Assembly (NCBI GenBank): GCA_963717445.1
Contig: OY970334.1
Coordinates: 682,001 to 746,000, forward strand
Source: JAGVPT01 sp963717445
GTDB lineage: Bacteria > Bacteroidota > Ignavibacteria > UBA10030 > UBA8401
DNA length: 64,000 nt
Direction of reading: 5' to 3'
The notes below the pieces were generated by a model. That model was given only the letters and a program-made list of their open reading frames with translations, made no database searches and was not told where the DNA came from. The position numbers were made by a program, and so were the translations under genes. Shown piece by piece: positions 52,645 to 62,085 of the stretch (position 1 is its first letter; every line of letters begins with the position of its first letter).

Positions 52645-55600
52645 TTATCGCAGGAGAACCATTTTCTTCACGGCGCTATAAGCACCGGATATGCCTGATT
52701 GAGCTGTTGCTTGTATACGATAGAAGTAGACACCGCTCGCCACATTGTTGCCTGCATCATTCTTTGAATCCCATACCAGAAGCTGCGGACCGGCATTCTG
52801 GACTCCGTTCACTAACGTTCGCACTTTTTGTCCGAGCACGTTATAGACCGTCAGCGTCACCTTGCTCGGGACTAAGAGCTCATAGCGTATTGTCGTAGAT
52901 GGATTGAACGGATTCGGATAGTTCTGCATCAGCGTGAATGAATAAGGAACACTCCCTTGTTTTACGTTTGTAAGGACGGAGGGATTAAACGTCCAGAGAT
53001 CTTTCGACGAAGGCAAATTGTTTGCAATAATCTCGAATTCATCACCGGCAGTGAACAAGCTAGCTCCTCGCATTGTTGCCACTATCCACCACATCATGGG
53101 AGAATTATCATCAAGAAGATCGGCCGGAATAGCTGGATTATTAACCGTAGCATTATAATTCGTGGCAAATATGAACGCAAACTCGCGAGTAACGGAGCAG
53201 TTGTCAATACCAGAATTGGTTGAAGGCGGATCGTACTTACCGTCTTCCTTACCTCCAACGGCATTGTTCTCCAAAAAGCCGACATCGAGCTGTTGATTAT
53301 TATTTTCTTCATCAAACACGGCGAATGGGACAGGCCGCCGATCTTGGTAAGCATAGCCGGCAGTCGCATTAACAATCGGCAAGAAAGAGGGATCCCCAAG
53401 CGGCGAGGTAGCATGCCTCACGAATCTATACGCCATGGACACATTCGGATCATTTAGATTTACAATATTAAAACCCGTATCAATTGTCGCAAATTTGACC
53501 AGCACATTGTGTAATTTGCCAGGCGTTACGGTTGAAGTGCCGGCCCCATATGTAGATCCCCAATCTCGGCCCATACCTATTGCACCGCCGGTGCCCGAAA
53601 CATTAAACCCTTCCAGATCGTAGTCGCCTGCATCTGAACTCGACCAATCCCTAGCGCCCGAAGGAATGTTCCAACCTACACCTTGGCCACCTCGATTCAT
53701 TCCAGGCAGAGTGTTTACATTACCGAGCAGGAGTTTGAAACCATCGACTATCGGACTGGTATGTCCGAGCACGTCAGGCAAAGGATGATTCTGGATGAGA
53801 ACTGTTCCTGTCGTAGAATCTTTGATCGTATATCCATCAACAGGTCCGGGAGCGATCGAATCAACGCCTCGGATAATGTAGAGATGGTTTTTCACTTGAG
53901 CAGAATCAACGATCCAGACTGAAAAATTTCCCTGGGTAAAACCTGTCACATGTGTTAAGGGAGTGCCGTACAAATTATAGCCAAGGGGCTTTACCGGGAA
54001 AACGAGTGTATCGATCCATTGATTGTAGCTCACATCCGTAATGGTAAGTACGATGGTTATTGTCGAATCGAGATATCCCCTCGGCACGTCAAATGCCAAA
54101 TATGTTGCCGGATTATTCTGATCATAGGGTGCCGAATATGTTGAGTTGCCGCTCAATGCTGCGAGGCTGAAAAATTGACCTGGAGAGCCAGGAGCCGGAT
54201 GTATCGTAAGATTTGAAAATCCAAACGAAGAATTGTTCTTTAGCGAGAAAATATACCGCACGTTCTCGCCAGGGTTTGGAATGCCGTCCTCGTTGACGTT
54301 ATCCGAGGCAACCGAGTATGAAGGGACGGAAAGTTTCGTTGTTGTGATGTTGTTGAGAATGCGACTCCATGTTAGGACCTTGCCGCCCGGATAAACAACA
54401 ACAGCTTCAGCGTACAGACCAGATTGAAATTGAGGTACTTGAACAGAATTGCCAAAAATCTTATCACCCGCTCCTCCATCATTATGCAGGCCGTCATCGG
54501 CAAGCGCGACGGTCGCGACCAACGAATCAGTATAAGTCCTTAAATTTATGGTAACGGCAGATGCGTTAATAGAACGTGCATCCGCTACAAATGAAATTGT
54601 CGCCGTTGAACCTGATGGAGTTGCAGAAAAGGAAATTCCTGGCGGGGGTTGACTGAATAACGTATTGTATTCCTGCTGATCTATATTGTCGTTTGCTTTC
54701 AAAGCAGTGATGCTTGAAAGGTAATCCGCGCCCAATCCAACCAACGCCGCCACGACAACCTGCTGCGTATCGCCCGGGGCCATCGTAAATGGACCTGAAC
54801 AGAGCGCCATTCGAACGTCGGCTGGAGCAGAAACTGCAGCCGGCCCAATGAACGTCGGCCCTAAGCCGGTAACCGGGTCGCCAGGATAACAAAATTTGCT
54901 ACCGCCTGTTACCATAGTGGGAAATGGTGCACCTGTGGTACTTACCATCCCTCTCATAAGATTGTACCACTGCTGCGTGCCATTCGGACCGTTAGAGTGG
55001 AGATTCGGATCACCAAAAGTTGTGTTACCGTTGATAAAAAATGTGAACGTTGTCATCGGTAAATTCTTGTACCCAGGGATATAATTGCCTTCGAAAATAG
55101 CCGTATCGGTAACCGCGCCCGGTACTTTCGGACCCTGAAAGAAGTCAAAACCGGCTGACGGCGGCGGAAGCCCTAAGCTTGAAAACGACGCATCCGTCGC
55201 CTCACCGTTGTAAACATATCCAAGACTTAGTGTTGTGTCGCAACCGGTCGCATCATCACCGGCGTATCCAAGGTCAGGATCAGACCACTGTGCCACGTAC
55301 ATCGAATCTAACTCGACACCGCTCTTGTTGATGAATTTGTAGCTGACAAAAATAGTGTTCCCCAACGCTCCGGGCCGGTTATATGCCCAGATCGTACGCT
55401 GCACTTCAATCCCAATCGGATTCGAAGAATATAAGTTCTGGGTTAATGTCTGATTTACATCGTTCATGACCATCCAGATGGTCTGGTCTGCGCCGGGCAC
55501 ACCTGGTATATCTATACCCGGTTCATACACACCATCATGATTCACGTCCGTGTACGGAGCCCCTTCGTTTGCCGGCCAGTTGTTCCAATCATTCCAGTAT

Positions 55601-56154
55601 TGCTGCAAAAGATCACCAGCAGTATAACTCTGGAAACGGTCGATATACCCCACCTCGCTGTTTTGCAGAAGAGTGGTTTCAAGAGCTATCGTATCGGCAT
55701 TGCCGGTCGGTCTAATATCAGGGCGAACCCGATAACTTCTATTTGCCGGATTTGTCGGATCATCAGGTATAGGCAAATTGGTTGCCGTTCCGTTCGTTAT
55801 GATGCTGCCAGCCTGCAGCCCATGATTATATGTCGAACCGCCGCAATAAAGAGTGCCGTTCTTGAAAGCAGTCCAGACGAGACCGTCTTCAAAAACACAG
55901 GTGCCTTCATTTGAGCCTATGGGGAATTCGAAGCCCTCATCACTTGTCGTAAACGGATTGAACGATCCATCCCCGTTGTTGGAGTAGTAGTTGAAGATAT
56001 TGTTGATGTCCATCGGTCTGTAAACGTTGTCGGTTGTTGTCTTCGCAAGACCTGTCACATTCTTTGTGTTGGCTGGTTTTCCTGCAAATGTGGTTTGCGT
56101 CACCGTCAATGCGAGGACAGCAGAAAGAAAAAATCTTACGTTAATGCGTTGCAT
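52645..56154 (-). CDS. Large secreted protein with T9SS sorting domain, function unknown
   Basis: The start at 56154 gives MQRINVRFFLSAVLALTVTQTTFA, a signal peptide; upstream residues are unlikely. The 1169-residue product begins with a region (about 45-300) with GSNEGTCVFEDGLVWTAFKNG and several strand-turn repeats, which I have seen as a common arrangement in surface proteins of this group (from memory, not searched). Central Ig-like domains follow (SFVADARSINASAVTINL; RYIFSLKNNSSFGFSNLTI). The C-terminus is a type IX sorting domain (MQNYPNPFNPSTTIRYELL, VYNVLGQKVRTLV, final KKMVLLR). No catalytic motif was recognised. It has its own promoter and terminator, so it is a single-gene unit. 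Confidence 0.88.
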   Translation of the reverse strand: MQRINVRFFLSAVLALTVTQTTFAGKPANTKNVTGLAKTTTDNVYRPMDINNIFNYYSNNGDGSFNPFTTSDEGFEFPIGSNEGTCVFEDGLVWTAFKNGTLYCGGSTYNHGLQAGSIITNGTATNLPIPDDPTNPANRSYRVRPDIRPTGNADTIALETTLLQNSEVGYIDRFQSYTAGDLLQQYWNDWNNWPANEGAPYTDVNHDGVYEPGIDIPGVPGADQTIWMVMNDVNQTLTQNLYSSNPIGIEVQRTIWAYNRPGALGNTIFVSYKFINKSGVELDSMYVAQWSDPDLGYAGDDATGCDTTLSLGYVYNGEATDASFSSLGLPPPSAGFDFFQGPKVPGAVTDTAIFEGNYIPGYKNLPMTTFTFFINGNTTFGDPNLHSNGPNGTQQWYNLMRGMVSTTGAPFPTMVTGGSKFCYPGDPVTGLGPTFIGPAAVSAPADVRMALCSGPFTMAPGDTQQVVVAALVGLGADYLSSITALKANDNIDQQEYNTLFSQPPPGISFSATPSGSTATISFVADARSINASAVTINLRTYTDSLVATVALADDGLHNDGGAGDKIFGNSVQVPQFQSGLYAEAVVVYPGGKVLTWSRILNNITTTKLSVPSYSVASDNVNEDGIPNPGENVRYIFSLKNNSSFGFSNLTIHPAPGSPGQFFSLAALSGNSTYSAPYDQNNPATYLAFDVPRGYLDSTITIVLTITDVSYNQWIDTLVFPVKPLGYNLYGTPLTHVTGFTQGNFSVWIVDSAQVKNHLYIIRGVDSIAPGPVDGYTIKDSTTGTVLIQNHPLPDVLGHTSPIVDGFKLLLGNVNTLPGMNRGGQGVGWNIPSGARDWSSSDAGDYDLEGFNVSGTGGAIGMGRDWGSTYGAGTSTVTPGKLHNVLVKFATIDTGFNIVNLNDPNVSMAYRFVRHATSPLGDPSFLPIVNATAGYAYQDRRPVPFAVFDEENNNQQLDVGFLENNAVGGKEDGKYDPPSTNSGIDNCSVTREFAFIFATNYNATVNNPAIPADLLDDNSPMMWWIVATMRGASLFTAGDEFEIIANNLPSSKDLWTFNPSVLTNVKQGSVPYSFTLMQNYPNPFNPSTTIRYELLVPSKVTLTVYNVLGQKVRTLVNGVQNAGPQLLVWDSKNDAGNNVASGVYFYRIQATAQSGISGAYSAVKKMVLLR

Positions 56155-56603
56155 AAAAAACTCCCATTTATAAATAATGTAGAAACGCACCGTTATCAAA
56201 ATCTTTTAATAACGAAAATAAAGTTTTTCTAAAATATTGTAAACGTTTCATGAGAGTCATGGGGTATCTTGTCGATGTTATACGAAAAAGAGAATGCATT
56301 TCCACGAAAACGTATCGATTTTTCGACCGCTTTTTTAGACAATGTAAGTTCAGCGAGAAACAATTGTCGAAGAAAATATCCCTGGAGAATAGTATCATAC
56401 GATACCATCGGAAAACTAGAAGACTCTCCCTCTTGTGAGGCGTGATAGGATAAAGTTAGTATTTGGTATGAAGAAAAGCAAACAAGAAAGAGTGAGCTCC
56501 TTTGAACAGCGCGATCGTTTTCCCCGAAGATGAGTCATTGAAGTAAATTTACGCAATACGGCAATTTGAGGCCGACGAAATGAACCTTCTCATTTCTTGT
56601 AGT
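56155..56603. other. Intergenic 449 bp between the T9SS protein and cobalamin adenosyltransferase genes
   Basis: Both neighbours are on the minus strand. The only supported content is a promoter-like sequence at 56215-56243. Small open frames in either strand are short and lack ribosome sites or recognisable motifs. The rest is A/T-rich with no tRNA, repeat or clear terminator. Confidence 0.6.
56215..56243 (-). promoter_or_regulatory. Predicted sigma-70-like promoter for the large T9SS protein
   Basis: On the minus strand TTTACA (56243-56238), a 17-bp spacer and TATTTT (56220-56215), 60 bp before the start of the gene. The spacing matches the promoters before gltA and hemB. Confidence 0.5.
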
Positions 56604-57161
56604 TCACCGTTTAGGCAACGGATTTTCCCACTTCGTTTCGTTTTTCTTCTGAATATGATTCGCGTAACGGGCGAGCACGAACAAGAGGTCCGAGAGGCGG
56701 TTGAGGTAGACAAGAGCATGCTCATTGATCTCTTCCGAGCGGGAAAGACGAATCGTGGAACGTTCCGCACGCCGGCACACTGTCCGTGCATAATGAAGGT
56801 ACGACGCGGCGACTGTTCCACCGGGAAGAATGAACAACGTCAGGGGCAGAAGCAACAATTCCAACGAGTCAATGATCCCCTCCAGCGATGCGACGTGAGC
56901 GCGGCCAATCCGCGGAACGAGCGATCGCTTGCCGGCTTTCCTTGTGGCCAAATCTGCGCCGACGACGAACAAGTCGTTTTGAATTTTTTGCAGTAAACGA
57001 TCGATCTTCTTTCCCGGCTCCAAGGCGCGGACGATCCCGATAAGAGAATTCAATTCATCAACCGCACCGTATGCTTCGATACGCGCTGCATCTTTCGGCA
57101 CCCGGTCCCCGCCGAACAATCCGGTTTCCCCTTTGTCCCCCGTCTTTGTATAAATTTTCAT
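56604..57161 (-). CDS. ATP:cob(I)alamin adenosyltransferase, PduO-type
   Basis: Makes adenosylcobalamin from cob(I)alamin and ATP. Of 185 residues, the N-terminal KIYTKTGDKGETGLFGGDRV and EAYGAVDELNSLIG are the nucleotide-binding signature of the PduO/MMAB family, and ARTVCRRAERSTIRL near residue 130 is the conserved helix. The last 15 residues are basic. Adenosylcobalamin would be needed by enzymes such as methylmalonyl-CoA mutase or class II ribonucleotide reductase, none of which are in this window. It is 309 bp downstream of the peptidase gene on the same strand; the gap carries a dispersed repeat. Confidence 0.92.
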   Translation of the reverse strand: MKIYTKTGDKGETGLFGGDRVPKDAARIEAYGAVDELNSLIGIVRALEPGKKIDRLLQKIQNDLFVVGADLATRKAGKRSLVPRIGRAHVASLEGIIDSLELLLLPLTLFILPGGTVAASYLHYARTVCRRAERSTIRLSRSEEINEHALVYLNRLSDLLFVLARYANHIQKKNETKWENPLPKR

Positions 57162-57250
57162 GTTGAAGGGCTAACGTTCACCGGTTGATGTGGACAGAAG
57201 TTCCTTGTTTCAATAATTCTGAGAGCCGCTACTTGAAATGCAGCCAAAAA

Positions 57251-57363
57251 GTTCAACTCTGGGCTTTTTCTCCGTGGCTCCCTGTGCCCCCCTGTGATTC
57301 TCTGTGAAATAGCACTTTTGTCACACAGAGAATCACCGAGATTCACAGAGTCCCACAGAGGGA
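57251..57363. repeat. Single dispersed copy of the CTCTGTGG element
   Basis: 113 bp starting GTTCAACTCTGGGCTTT, with the palindrome CTCCGTGG...CCTGTGATTCTCTGTG facing CACAGAGAATCACCGAGATT and ending CCCACAGAGGGAC. It matches the first half of each unit in the tandem array at 13.6-14.9 kb, including the GT(C/T)CAACT start. It occupies the 309-bp gap 57162-57470, which otherwise holds nothing recognisable. Confidence 0.85.
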
Positions 57364-57470
57364 CACCGGGTTTTCAACCGAATTTCTGGACCGCAGTAGA
57401 AAGCATGTCGAAGACCGGGACATCCAAAGTCATGCCCACCATCGGGGCCATCACATCTGCCCCAAGTAAA

Positions 57471-58862
57471 TCATTTCTTTTTTTGCCTGTTTTGCCAGAA
57501 GCCGGGCAGTTCGTTATAAAAATAGGCAGATGTTCGAATACCGCCAAAGAAGTTACCTAAATTTATAAACTCATCCGGAGAATGAGCATTCTCATCCGGC
57601 AATCCGAAACCGAGAAGCACAGTGTCGATACCGAGAACTTTCTTAAATTGCGCAACAATAGGGATCGATCCCCCTTCACCCTGGTACAACACCTTTTTCC
57701 CAAACCCCTTTTCAAGAGCAGCAACGCCCGCTTTCACGCCTGGGCTGTCGATCGGGGTAATTGCTCCTTCTCCTCCGTGCAACGCCTGCACTTTCACTTC
57801 GATCGTCTTCGGAGCAATTTTCTTGAGATGTTTTTCAAAAAGCTTCGCAGCTTTTGCCGAAGTTTGGTCCGGCACTAACCGCATTGAAATTTTTGCGAAG
57901 GCTTTTGCCGGAAGGACAGTTTTCGCACCCTCCTCAATATACCCTCCCCAAATTCCATTGCATTCCAACGTCGGGCGAGACCACAGTCGTTCGAGAGTGG
58001 TAAATCCTTTTTCGCCGTACAATTGCTTGACGCCCAGATCCTTCGCATAGTCTCTATCTTTGAATGGAAGTTTCTTAAACGAATTGCGCTCGGCTTTGGT
58101 CAACGGACGGACGTCGTCGTAAAATCCCTTCACGGTGATTTTTCCGTTTTTATCGTGCAGTGAAGCGATCAATTCACACAATGCCTGTACCGGGTTGTGA
58201 ACAGATCCGCCGAAAGACCCGGAGTGCAGATCGCGGTTCGGTCCGGTTACTTCGACTTCCATGTACGCAAGCCCGCGCAAGCTGTAGCAAATGGAGGGTA
58301 CCCCTTTTGCGAACATTCCGGAATCCGAAATCACCGCGAGGTCAGCCTTGAGCAACTCAGTATGCTCTTCAACAAACTTATCGAGGTTCTCGCTTCCAAC
58401 TTCCTCTTCTCCCTCAATCAGCATCTTGATGTTCACCGGGAGCGACCCATGCTCTTTCATGTAGGCTTCGATCGCTTTGAAATGGATCAGCACCTGACCC
58501 TTATCGTCCGCCGCACCGCGGGCATAGAGATTTTCACCGCGGACCGTTCCTTCAAACGGCGGCGATGTCCATAAATTCAGCGGGTCGACGGGTTGAACGT
58601 CGTAATGACCGTACAAAAGGACAGTCGGCTTTCCGGCCGCATGGAGCCATTCGCTGAAAACCAGCGGATGACCGCCGGTCGGGAGAATCTGAACATTCTC
58701 CATTCCGATAGTTTTCATCTGTTCCGACACCCATTGAGCACACGTGCGCATATCTCCATCGTGTTCTTTTTGCGAGCTCACGCTCGGGATAGCAAGGAAT
58801 TCTTTCAATTCGGCAAGATACCGTTCTTTGTTCGACTCGATATATGGTAAGACTTTTTCCAT
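57471..58862 (-). CDS. M20 family metallopeptidase (dipeptidase-like)
   Basis: A 463-residue zinc dipeptidase or amidase. Metal and catalytic residues are visible in LLYGHYDVQPVDPLNLW (metal His and catalytic Asp), GAADDKGQVLIHFKA (bridging Asp), EGEEEVGSENL (general base Glu and metal Glu) and a C-terminal GLPDENAHSPDEFI (metal His). The lid domain lies between about 195 and 345, with LHSGSFGGSVHNPV at its start. The pattern resembles carnosinase-like (CNDP) peptidases. No signal peptide is seen, so it acts in the cytoplasm. It starts 45 bp after the metG stop and is probably the last gene of the Omp85-holB-metG unit. Confidence 0.92.
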   Translation of the reverse strand: MEKVLPYIESNKERYLAELKEFLAIPSVSSQKEHDGDMRTCAQWVSEQMKTIGMENVQILPTGGHPLVFSEWLHAAGKPTVLLYGHYDVQPVDPLNLWTSPPFEGTVRGENLYARGAADDKGQVLIHFKAIEAYMKEHGSLPVNIKMLIEGEEEVGSENLDKFVEEHTELLKADLAVISDSGMFAKGVPSICYSLRGLAYMEVEVTGPNRDLHSGSFGGSVHNPVQALCELIASLHDKNGKITVKGFYDDVRPLTKAERNSFKKLPFKDRDYAKDLGVKQLYGEKGFTTLERLWSRPTLECNGIWGGYIEEGAKTVLPAKAFAKISMRLVPDQTSAKAAKLFEKHLKKIAPKTIEVKVQALHGGEGAITPIDSPGVKAGVAALEKGFGKKVLYQGEGGSIPIVAQFKKVLGIDTVLLGFGLPDENAHSPDEFINLGNFFGGIRTSAYFYNELPGFWQNRQKKK

Positions 58863-58907
58863 TATTGATCCTTGAAATGATTGATAATAAATTTTTGTTT
58901 TCTTCAG

Positions 58908-60965
58908 CTACGTTATCCAGCTTCCAGATTCAACATCATTTGAAACAGTGAGCAACGCAAATGTTTCACCGTCGCCGTGAGTCGCCAAAAGCATCCCTTG
59001 CGATTCGACTCCCATTAATTTCGCCGGAGCAAGGTTTGCAACAACGATAATTGTTTTTCCGATTAATTCTTCCGGCTTCCGTTGTTGAGCAATCCCGGCG
59101 ACAATTTGGCGCCGCTCTGTACCGATTTCAACTTGCAGCTTCAATAACTTTTTCGATTTTGGCACGGCCTCGCACGCAATAACTCTGGCAACACGTAAAT
59201 CGACCTTCTGAAATTCCTCGATCGAAATCGTCGGCTTGAAAGGAAGCATGGCTTTTTCAGCCGGTGTTGCCGGCTCATCGCTTGGCGGTTTTAACTTCTG
59301 CAATTCATTTTCGATAATAGTATCCTCGATTTTTTTGAATACAATTTCGGCTTTGTGTAGTTTATGGCCTGCTGTGAGTTTACACTCACCAGCTTCAGCC
59401 CATCGTTCATCCGAAAGCGGCAACGTCATGCCCACCATGTTCCAGATTGTCTCAGAAGAGAAAGGAACAACTGGAGCAAACAACACGGCAAGGCTGCGGA
59501 CAATCTGCAGACAAATATGGAGCGTGGTTGCACATTCATCGGGTTGTGACCTGACAGTCTTCCATGGTTCGCTGTCGTTAAAATATTTGTTTGCAGCACG
59601 GGCAAGGTTCATCACCTCGGCAGTCCCTTCACGAAACTTGAACTTTTCAAACAAAGCTCCGACAACCGCAGGGGTTTTCTTCAGCACGCTGAGAATTTCC
59701 TCGTCCCGCGCGTTGAGCGGACCGACGGGTGGAACAACGCCGCCGAAATTTTTTTCAGCGAAGGCGATAGTCCGGTTTACAAAGTTCCCGTAAATGTCGG
59801 CCAGCTCATTGTTGCTCTTCGCTTGAAAATCCTTCCAATAGAAGTCTGAATCGCGGGTCTCTGGCAAGATCGTTGTTATCGTATAGCGCAGCAAATCGGG
59901 CTCGAACGATGCCAGGAAATCTTTCACAGCGATGGCGTTGTTTCGGCTCTTTGAAAACTTTCCGCCTTCAAGGTTCAAAAATTCGTTGGCGGGAACATTG
60001 TCGGGCAGGATATAGCCTCCCTTTGCCATCAACATCGCGGGAAAAACGATACAATGGAAAACAACGTTGTCTTTTCCGATGAAGGCAATGTATTGCGTAG
60101 CCTCATCTTGCCAATATTCCTTCCATTTCTCCGGGCTGCCGATTCGCTGTGCCCACTCCTTTGTGGAAGAGATATAACCGAGCACTGCATCGAACCATAC
60201 ATACAGGACTTTGTTCGGAAAATTTTCCAACGGCACCGGCACGCCCCAATGTAAATCTCTCGTCACCGCGCGGTCCTGCAATTTCTCTTTGAACCAGCTT
60301 TCACAATATTGAACGACGTTATCTTTCCATTCCTTGTGGGAGCGGACGTACTCTTCGAGGCGGGTTTGAAAATCCCCGAGCGGCAAATAAAAATGCGTCG
60401 TGCTCCGGATGACCGGCGTCGTACCGCACAGCTTGCACTTTGGGTTGATAAGCTCGATGACATTCAACCACGTCCCGCAGTTCTCGCACTGATCGCCCCG
60501 CGCAGATTCGTAGCCGCACACCGGGCACGTCCCCTCCACGTACCGGTCGGCCAGGAACATCTTGTTCACTTCACAGTACAATTGCTGCTCTTGTTTTTCC
60601 TTCAAAATTTTCTTCGAGTAAAAATCAAGAAAAAACTCTTTCGATGTTTCATGGTGAATCGGCAGCGATGTTCGTGAGTAGTTATCGAAACTGATTCCTA
60701 ATTGTGCGAACGACAACGCATTCATTGCATGGAAACGGTCGACAATCACCTGGGGTGACACCCCCTCTTTATCCGCCGTGATGGTGATCGGAACTCCATG
60801 CTCGTCAGAGCCGCAGATAAACAGTACGTCGCGATGCTGCAGCCGTTGATACCGGACAAAAATATCGGCGGGAATGTACGCACCGGCAAGATGGCCGAGG
60901 TGAATCGGACCGTTAGCATACGGAAGAGCGGCTGTCACCAATATTCTTTTAAACTTCTTTTGCAT
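58908..60965 (-). CDS. metG: Methionyl-tRNA synthetase
   Basis: Charges tRNA-Met. It has 685 residues. The class I HIGH motif is PYANGPIHLGHLAGAY near residue 23 and the KMSKS-like motif is GGKFSKSRNNAI near 335. The zinc knuckle has CPVCGYESARGDQCENCG and later CKLCG, giving two Cys pairs as in MetG1-type enzymes. A C-terminal Trbp111-like tRNA-binding domain (about 575-685, KVDLRVARVIACEAVPKSKKLLKLQV...GMLLATHGDG) is fused, so the protein is the dimeric form. It overlaps the end of holB by 17 bp, so the two are translationally linked, and the M20 peptidase follows 45 bp later. Confidence 0.97.
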   Translation of the reverse strand: MQKKFKRILVTAALPYANGPIHLGHLAGAYIPADIFVRYQRLQHRDVLFICGSDEHGVPITITADKEGVSPQVIVDRFHAMNALSFAQLGISFDNYSRTSLPIHHETSKEFFLDFYSKKILKEKQEQQLYCEVNKMFLADRYVEGTCPVCGYESARGDQCENCGTWLNVIELINPKCKLCGTTPVIRSTTHFYLPLGDFQTRLEEYVRSHKEWKDNVVQYCESWFKEKLQDRAVTRDLHWGVPVPLENFPNKVLYVWFDAVLGYISSTKEWAQRIGSPEKWKEYWQDEATQYIAFIGKDNVVFHCIVFPAMLMAKGGYILPDNVPANEFLNLEGGKFSKSRNNAIAVKDFLASFEPDLLRYTITTILPETRDSDFYWKDFQAKSNNELADIYGNFVNRTIAFAEKNFGGVVPPVGPLNARDEEILSVLKKTPAVVGALFEKFKFREGTAEVMNLARAANKYFNDSEPWKTVRSQPDECATTLHICLQIVRSLAVLFAPVVPFSSETIWNMVGMTLPLSDERWAEAGECKLTAGHKLHKAEIVFKKIEDTIIENELQKLKPPSDEPATPAEKAMLPFKPTISIEEFQKVDLRVARVIACEAVPKSKKLLKLQVEIGTERRQIVAGIAQQRKPEELIGKTIIVVANLAPAKLMGVESQGMLLATHGDGETFALLTVSNDVESGSWIT

Positions 60966-62079
60966 TCAACAATATTTTCTTTAACTGGATCGAAACGGAT
61001 AACAGTACCAATGGAAGATACACATTTCCCCGAAGAAGTTCGAGCCCCCGTTCGACCGCGGCAATCGTTGCAGGAAAATTCGATTCCTTGAATCGCGACA
61101 GAAATCGATTCAAATCCTCACGCTGGTCTTGATTAATGATCCCCGCCCCAGCCTGCTCCTTCATCATCAACGCATCGCGGAACCAAATAAGCAGCAACAT
61201 GAGTAACTGCTCGACAGTCTTACGGTCGTTTTCGGCAACACGTTCTTCAATCTCTTCCAGCAGTTTCGTACTGCGCCCGCTAAGGATTGAACGAAGGAAT
61301 TCGACAGCTTCCGTCCGTTGTGAAACAACATCCTCCGAGAATAAATCCAGCGCGTACGAATAATCGCCGCCGGCGAGACGCGAGATGAGCTGTGCCTGTT
61401 CCTGAGGAATATGTTCCCGTTCGACGAGCGCGCGTTCAATATCCTCTTCCCGGAGAGTATCACATCGTACGCTTTGACACCGGGAAATAATTGTCGGCGG
61501 CAGTTTTTCTTTTCGGGATGTGGTGAGAAGAAAGATCGTATCGCTGAGCGGTTCTTCAAGTACTTTCAACAATGAATTTGCGGAAGTATCGCTCATCATC
61601 TCCGCATCGCAAATCACAAAGACCTTTTTTCCTTTTTCAAAAGCGGAGAGCGACAATTCTTTCTTGATTTCGCGGATACTTCCGATGTTGATCTGTGTTG
61701 CCTTGGGAATCTCAAAATGGAAATACGGATTCTTCGCTTTTTGTTCAAGCTGGCTTCGAATTTCTTCCCTGATCTCGGGCTGAAATTTCCCTTCGCCGGG
61801 ATCTCCCGCCTTGTCGGATTTTGCCGCGGGCAGCGCAAACACCAGTTTCAAGTTCGGATGCTGAAGGTTTTGCACTTTTTTGCAGCTCGGGCACGAATCG
61901 CAGGCAACGGTTCCCTGTCTTTCACACAACAGCGTCTTTGCAAATTCAATCGCGAGCGCATCTTTTCCGACCCCGCGCGGTCCCCAGAGCAAATACGCAT
62001 GGGCGATTCTCCCTTGCTCAATTGAGCGGCGCAGGATTTCCTGCGCGCGCGCTTGGCCGATAATTGAATTCCAGCTCAT
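60949..62079 (-). CDS. holB: DNA polymerase III subunit delta'
   Basis: Clamp-loader subunit of the replisome. Of 376 residues, a Walker A-like loop (LLWGPRGVGKDALAIEFAKTLLC) and a zinc module (CDSCPSCKKV, preceded by a Cys at about 53) precede the sensor segments SANSLLKVLEEPLSDTIFLLTTS and PTIISRCQSVRC. In many delta' proteins the P-loop is degenerate; here it is close to intact. An insertion around 80-120 (KSDKAGDPGEGKF...) extends the first domain. It lies 6 bp after the Omp85 gene and overlaps metG by 17 bp, giving the order omp85-holB-metG-M20. Confidence 0.92.
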   Translation of the reverse strand: MSWNSIIGQARAQEILRRSIEQGRIAHAYLLWGPRGVGKDALAIEFAKTLLCERQGTVACDSCPSCKKVQNLQHPNLKLVFALPAAKSDKAGDPGEGKFQPEIREEIRSQLEQKAKNPYFHFEIPKATQINIGSIREIKKELSLSAFEKGKKVFVICDAEMMSDTSANSLLKVLEEPLSDTIFLLTTSRKEKLPPTIISRCQSVRCDTLREEDIERALVEREHIPQEQAQLISRLAGGDYSYALDLFSEDVVSQRTEAVEFLRSILSGRSTKLLEEIEERVAENDRKTVEQLLMLLLIWFRDALMMKEQAGAGIINQDQREDLNRFLSRFKESNFPATIAAVERGLELLRGNVYLPLVLLSVSIQLKKILLNAKEV

Positions 62080-62085
62080 GGTAAT

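Noticed and set aside
56168..56438. Small genes in the gap upstream of the T9SS protein
   Set aside because: Short overlapping frames on both strands, no ribosome site, and they would cover the predicted promoter.
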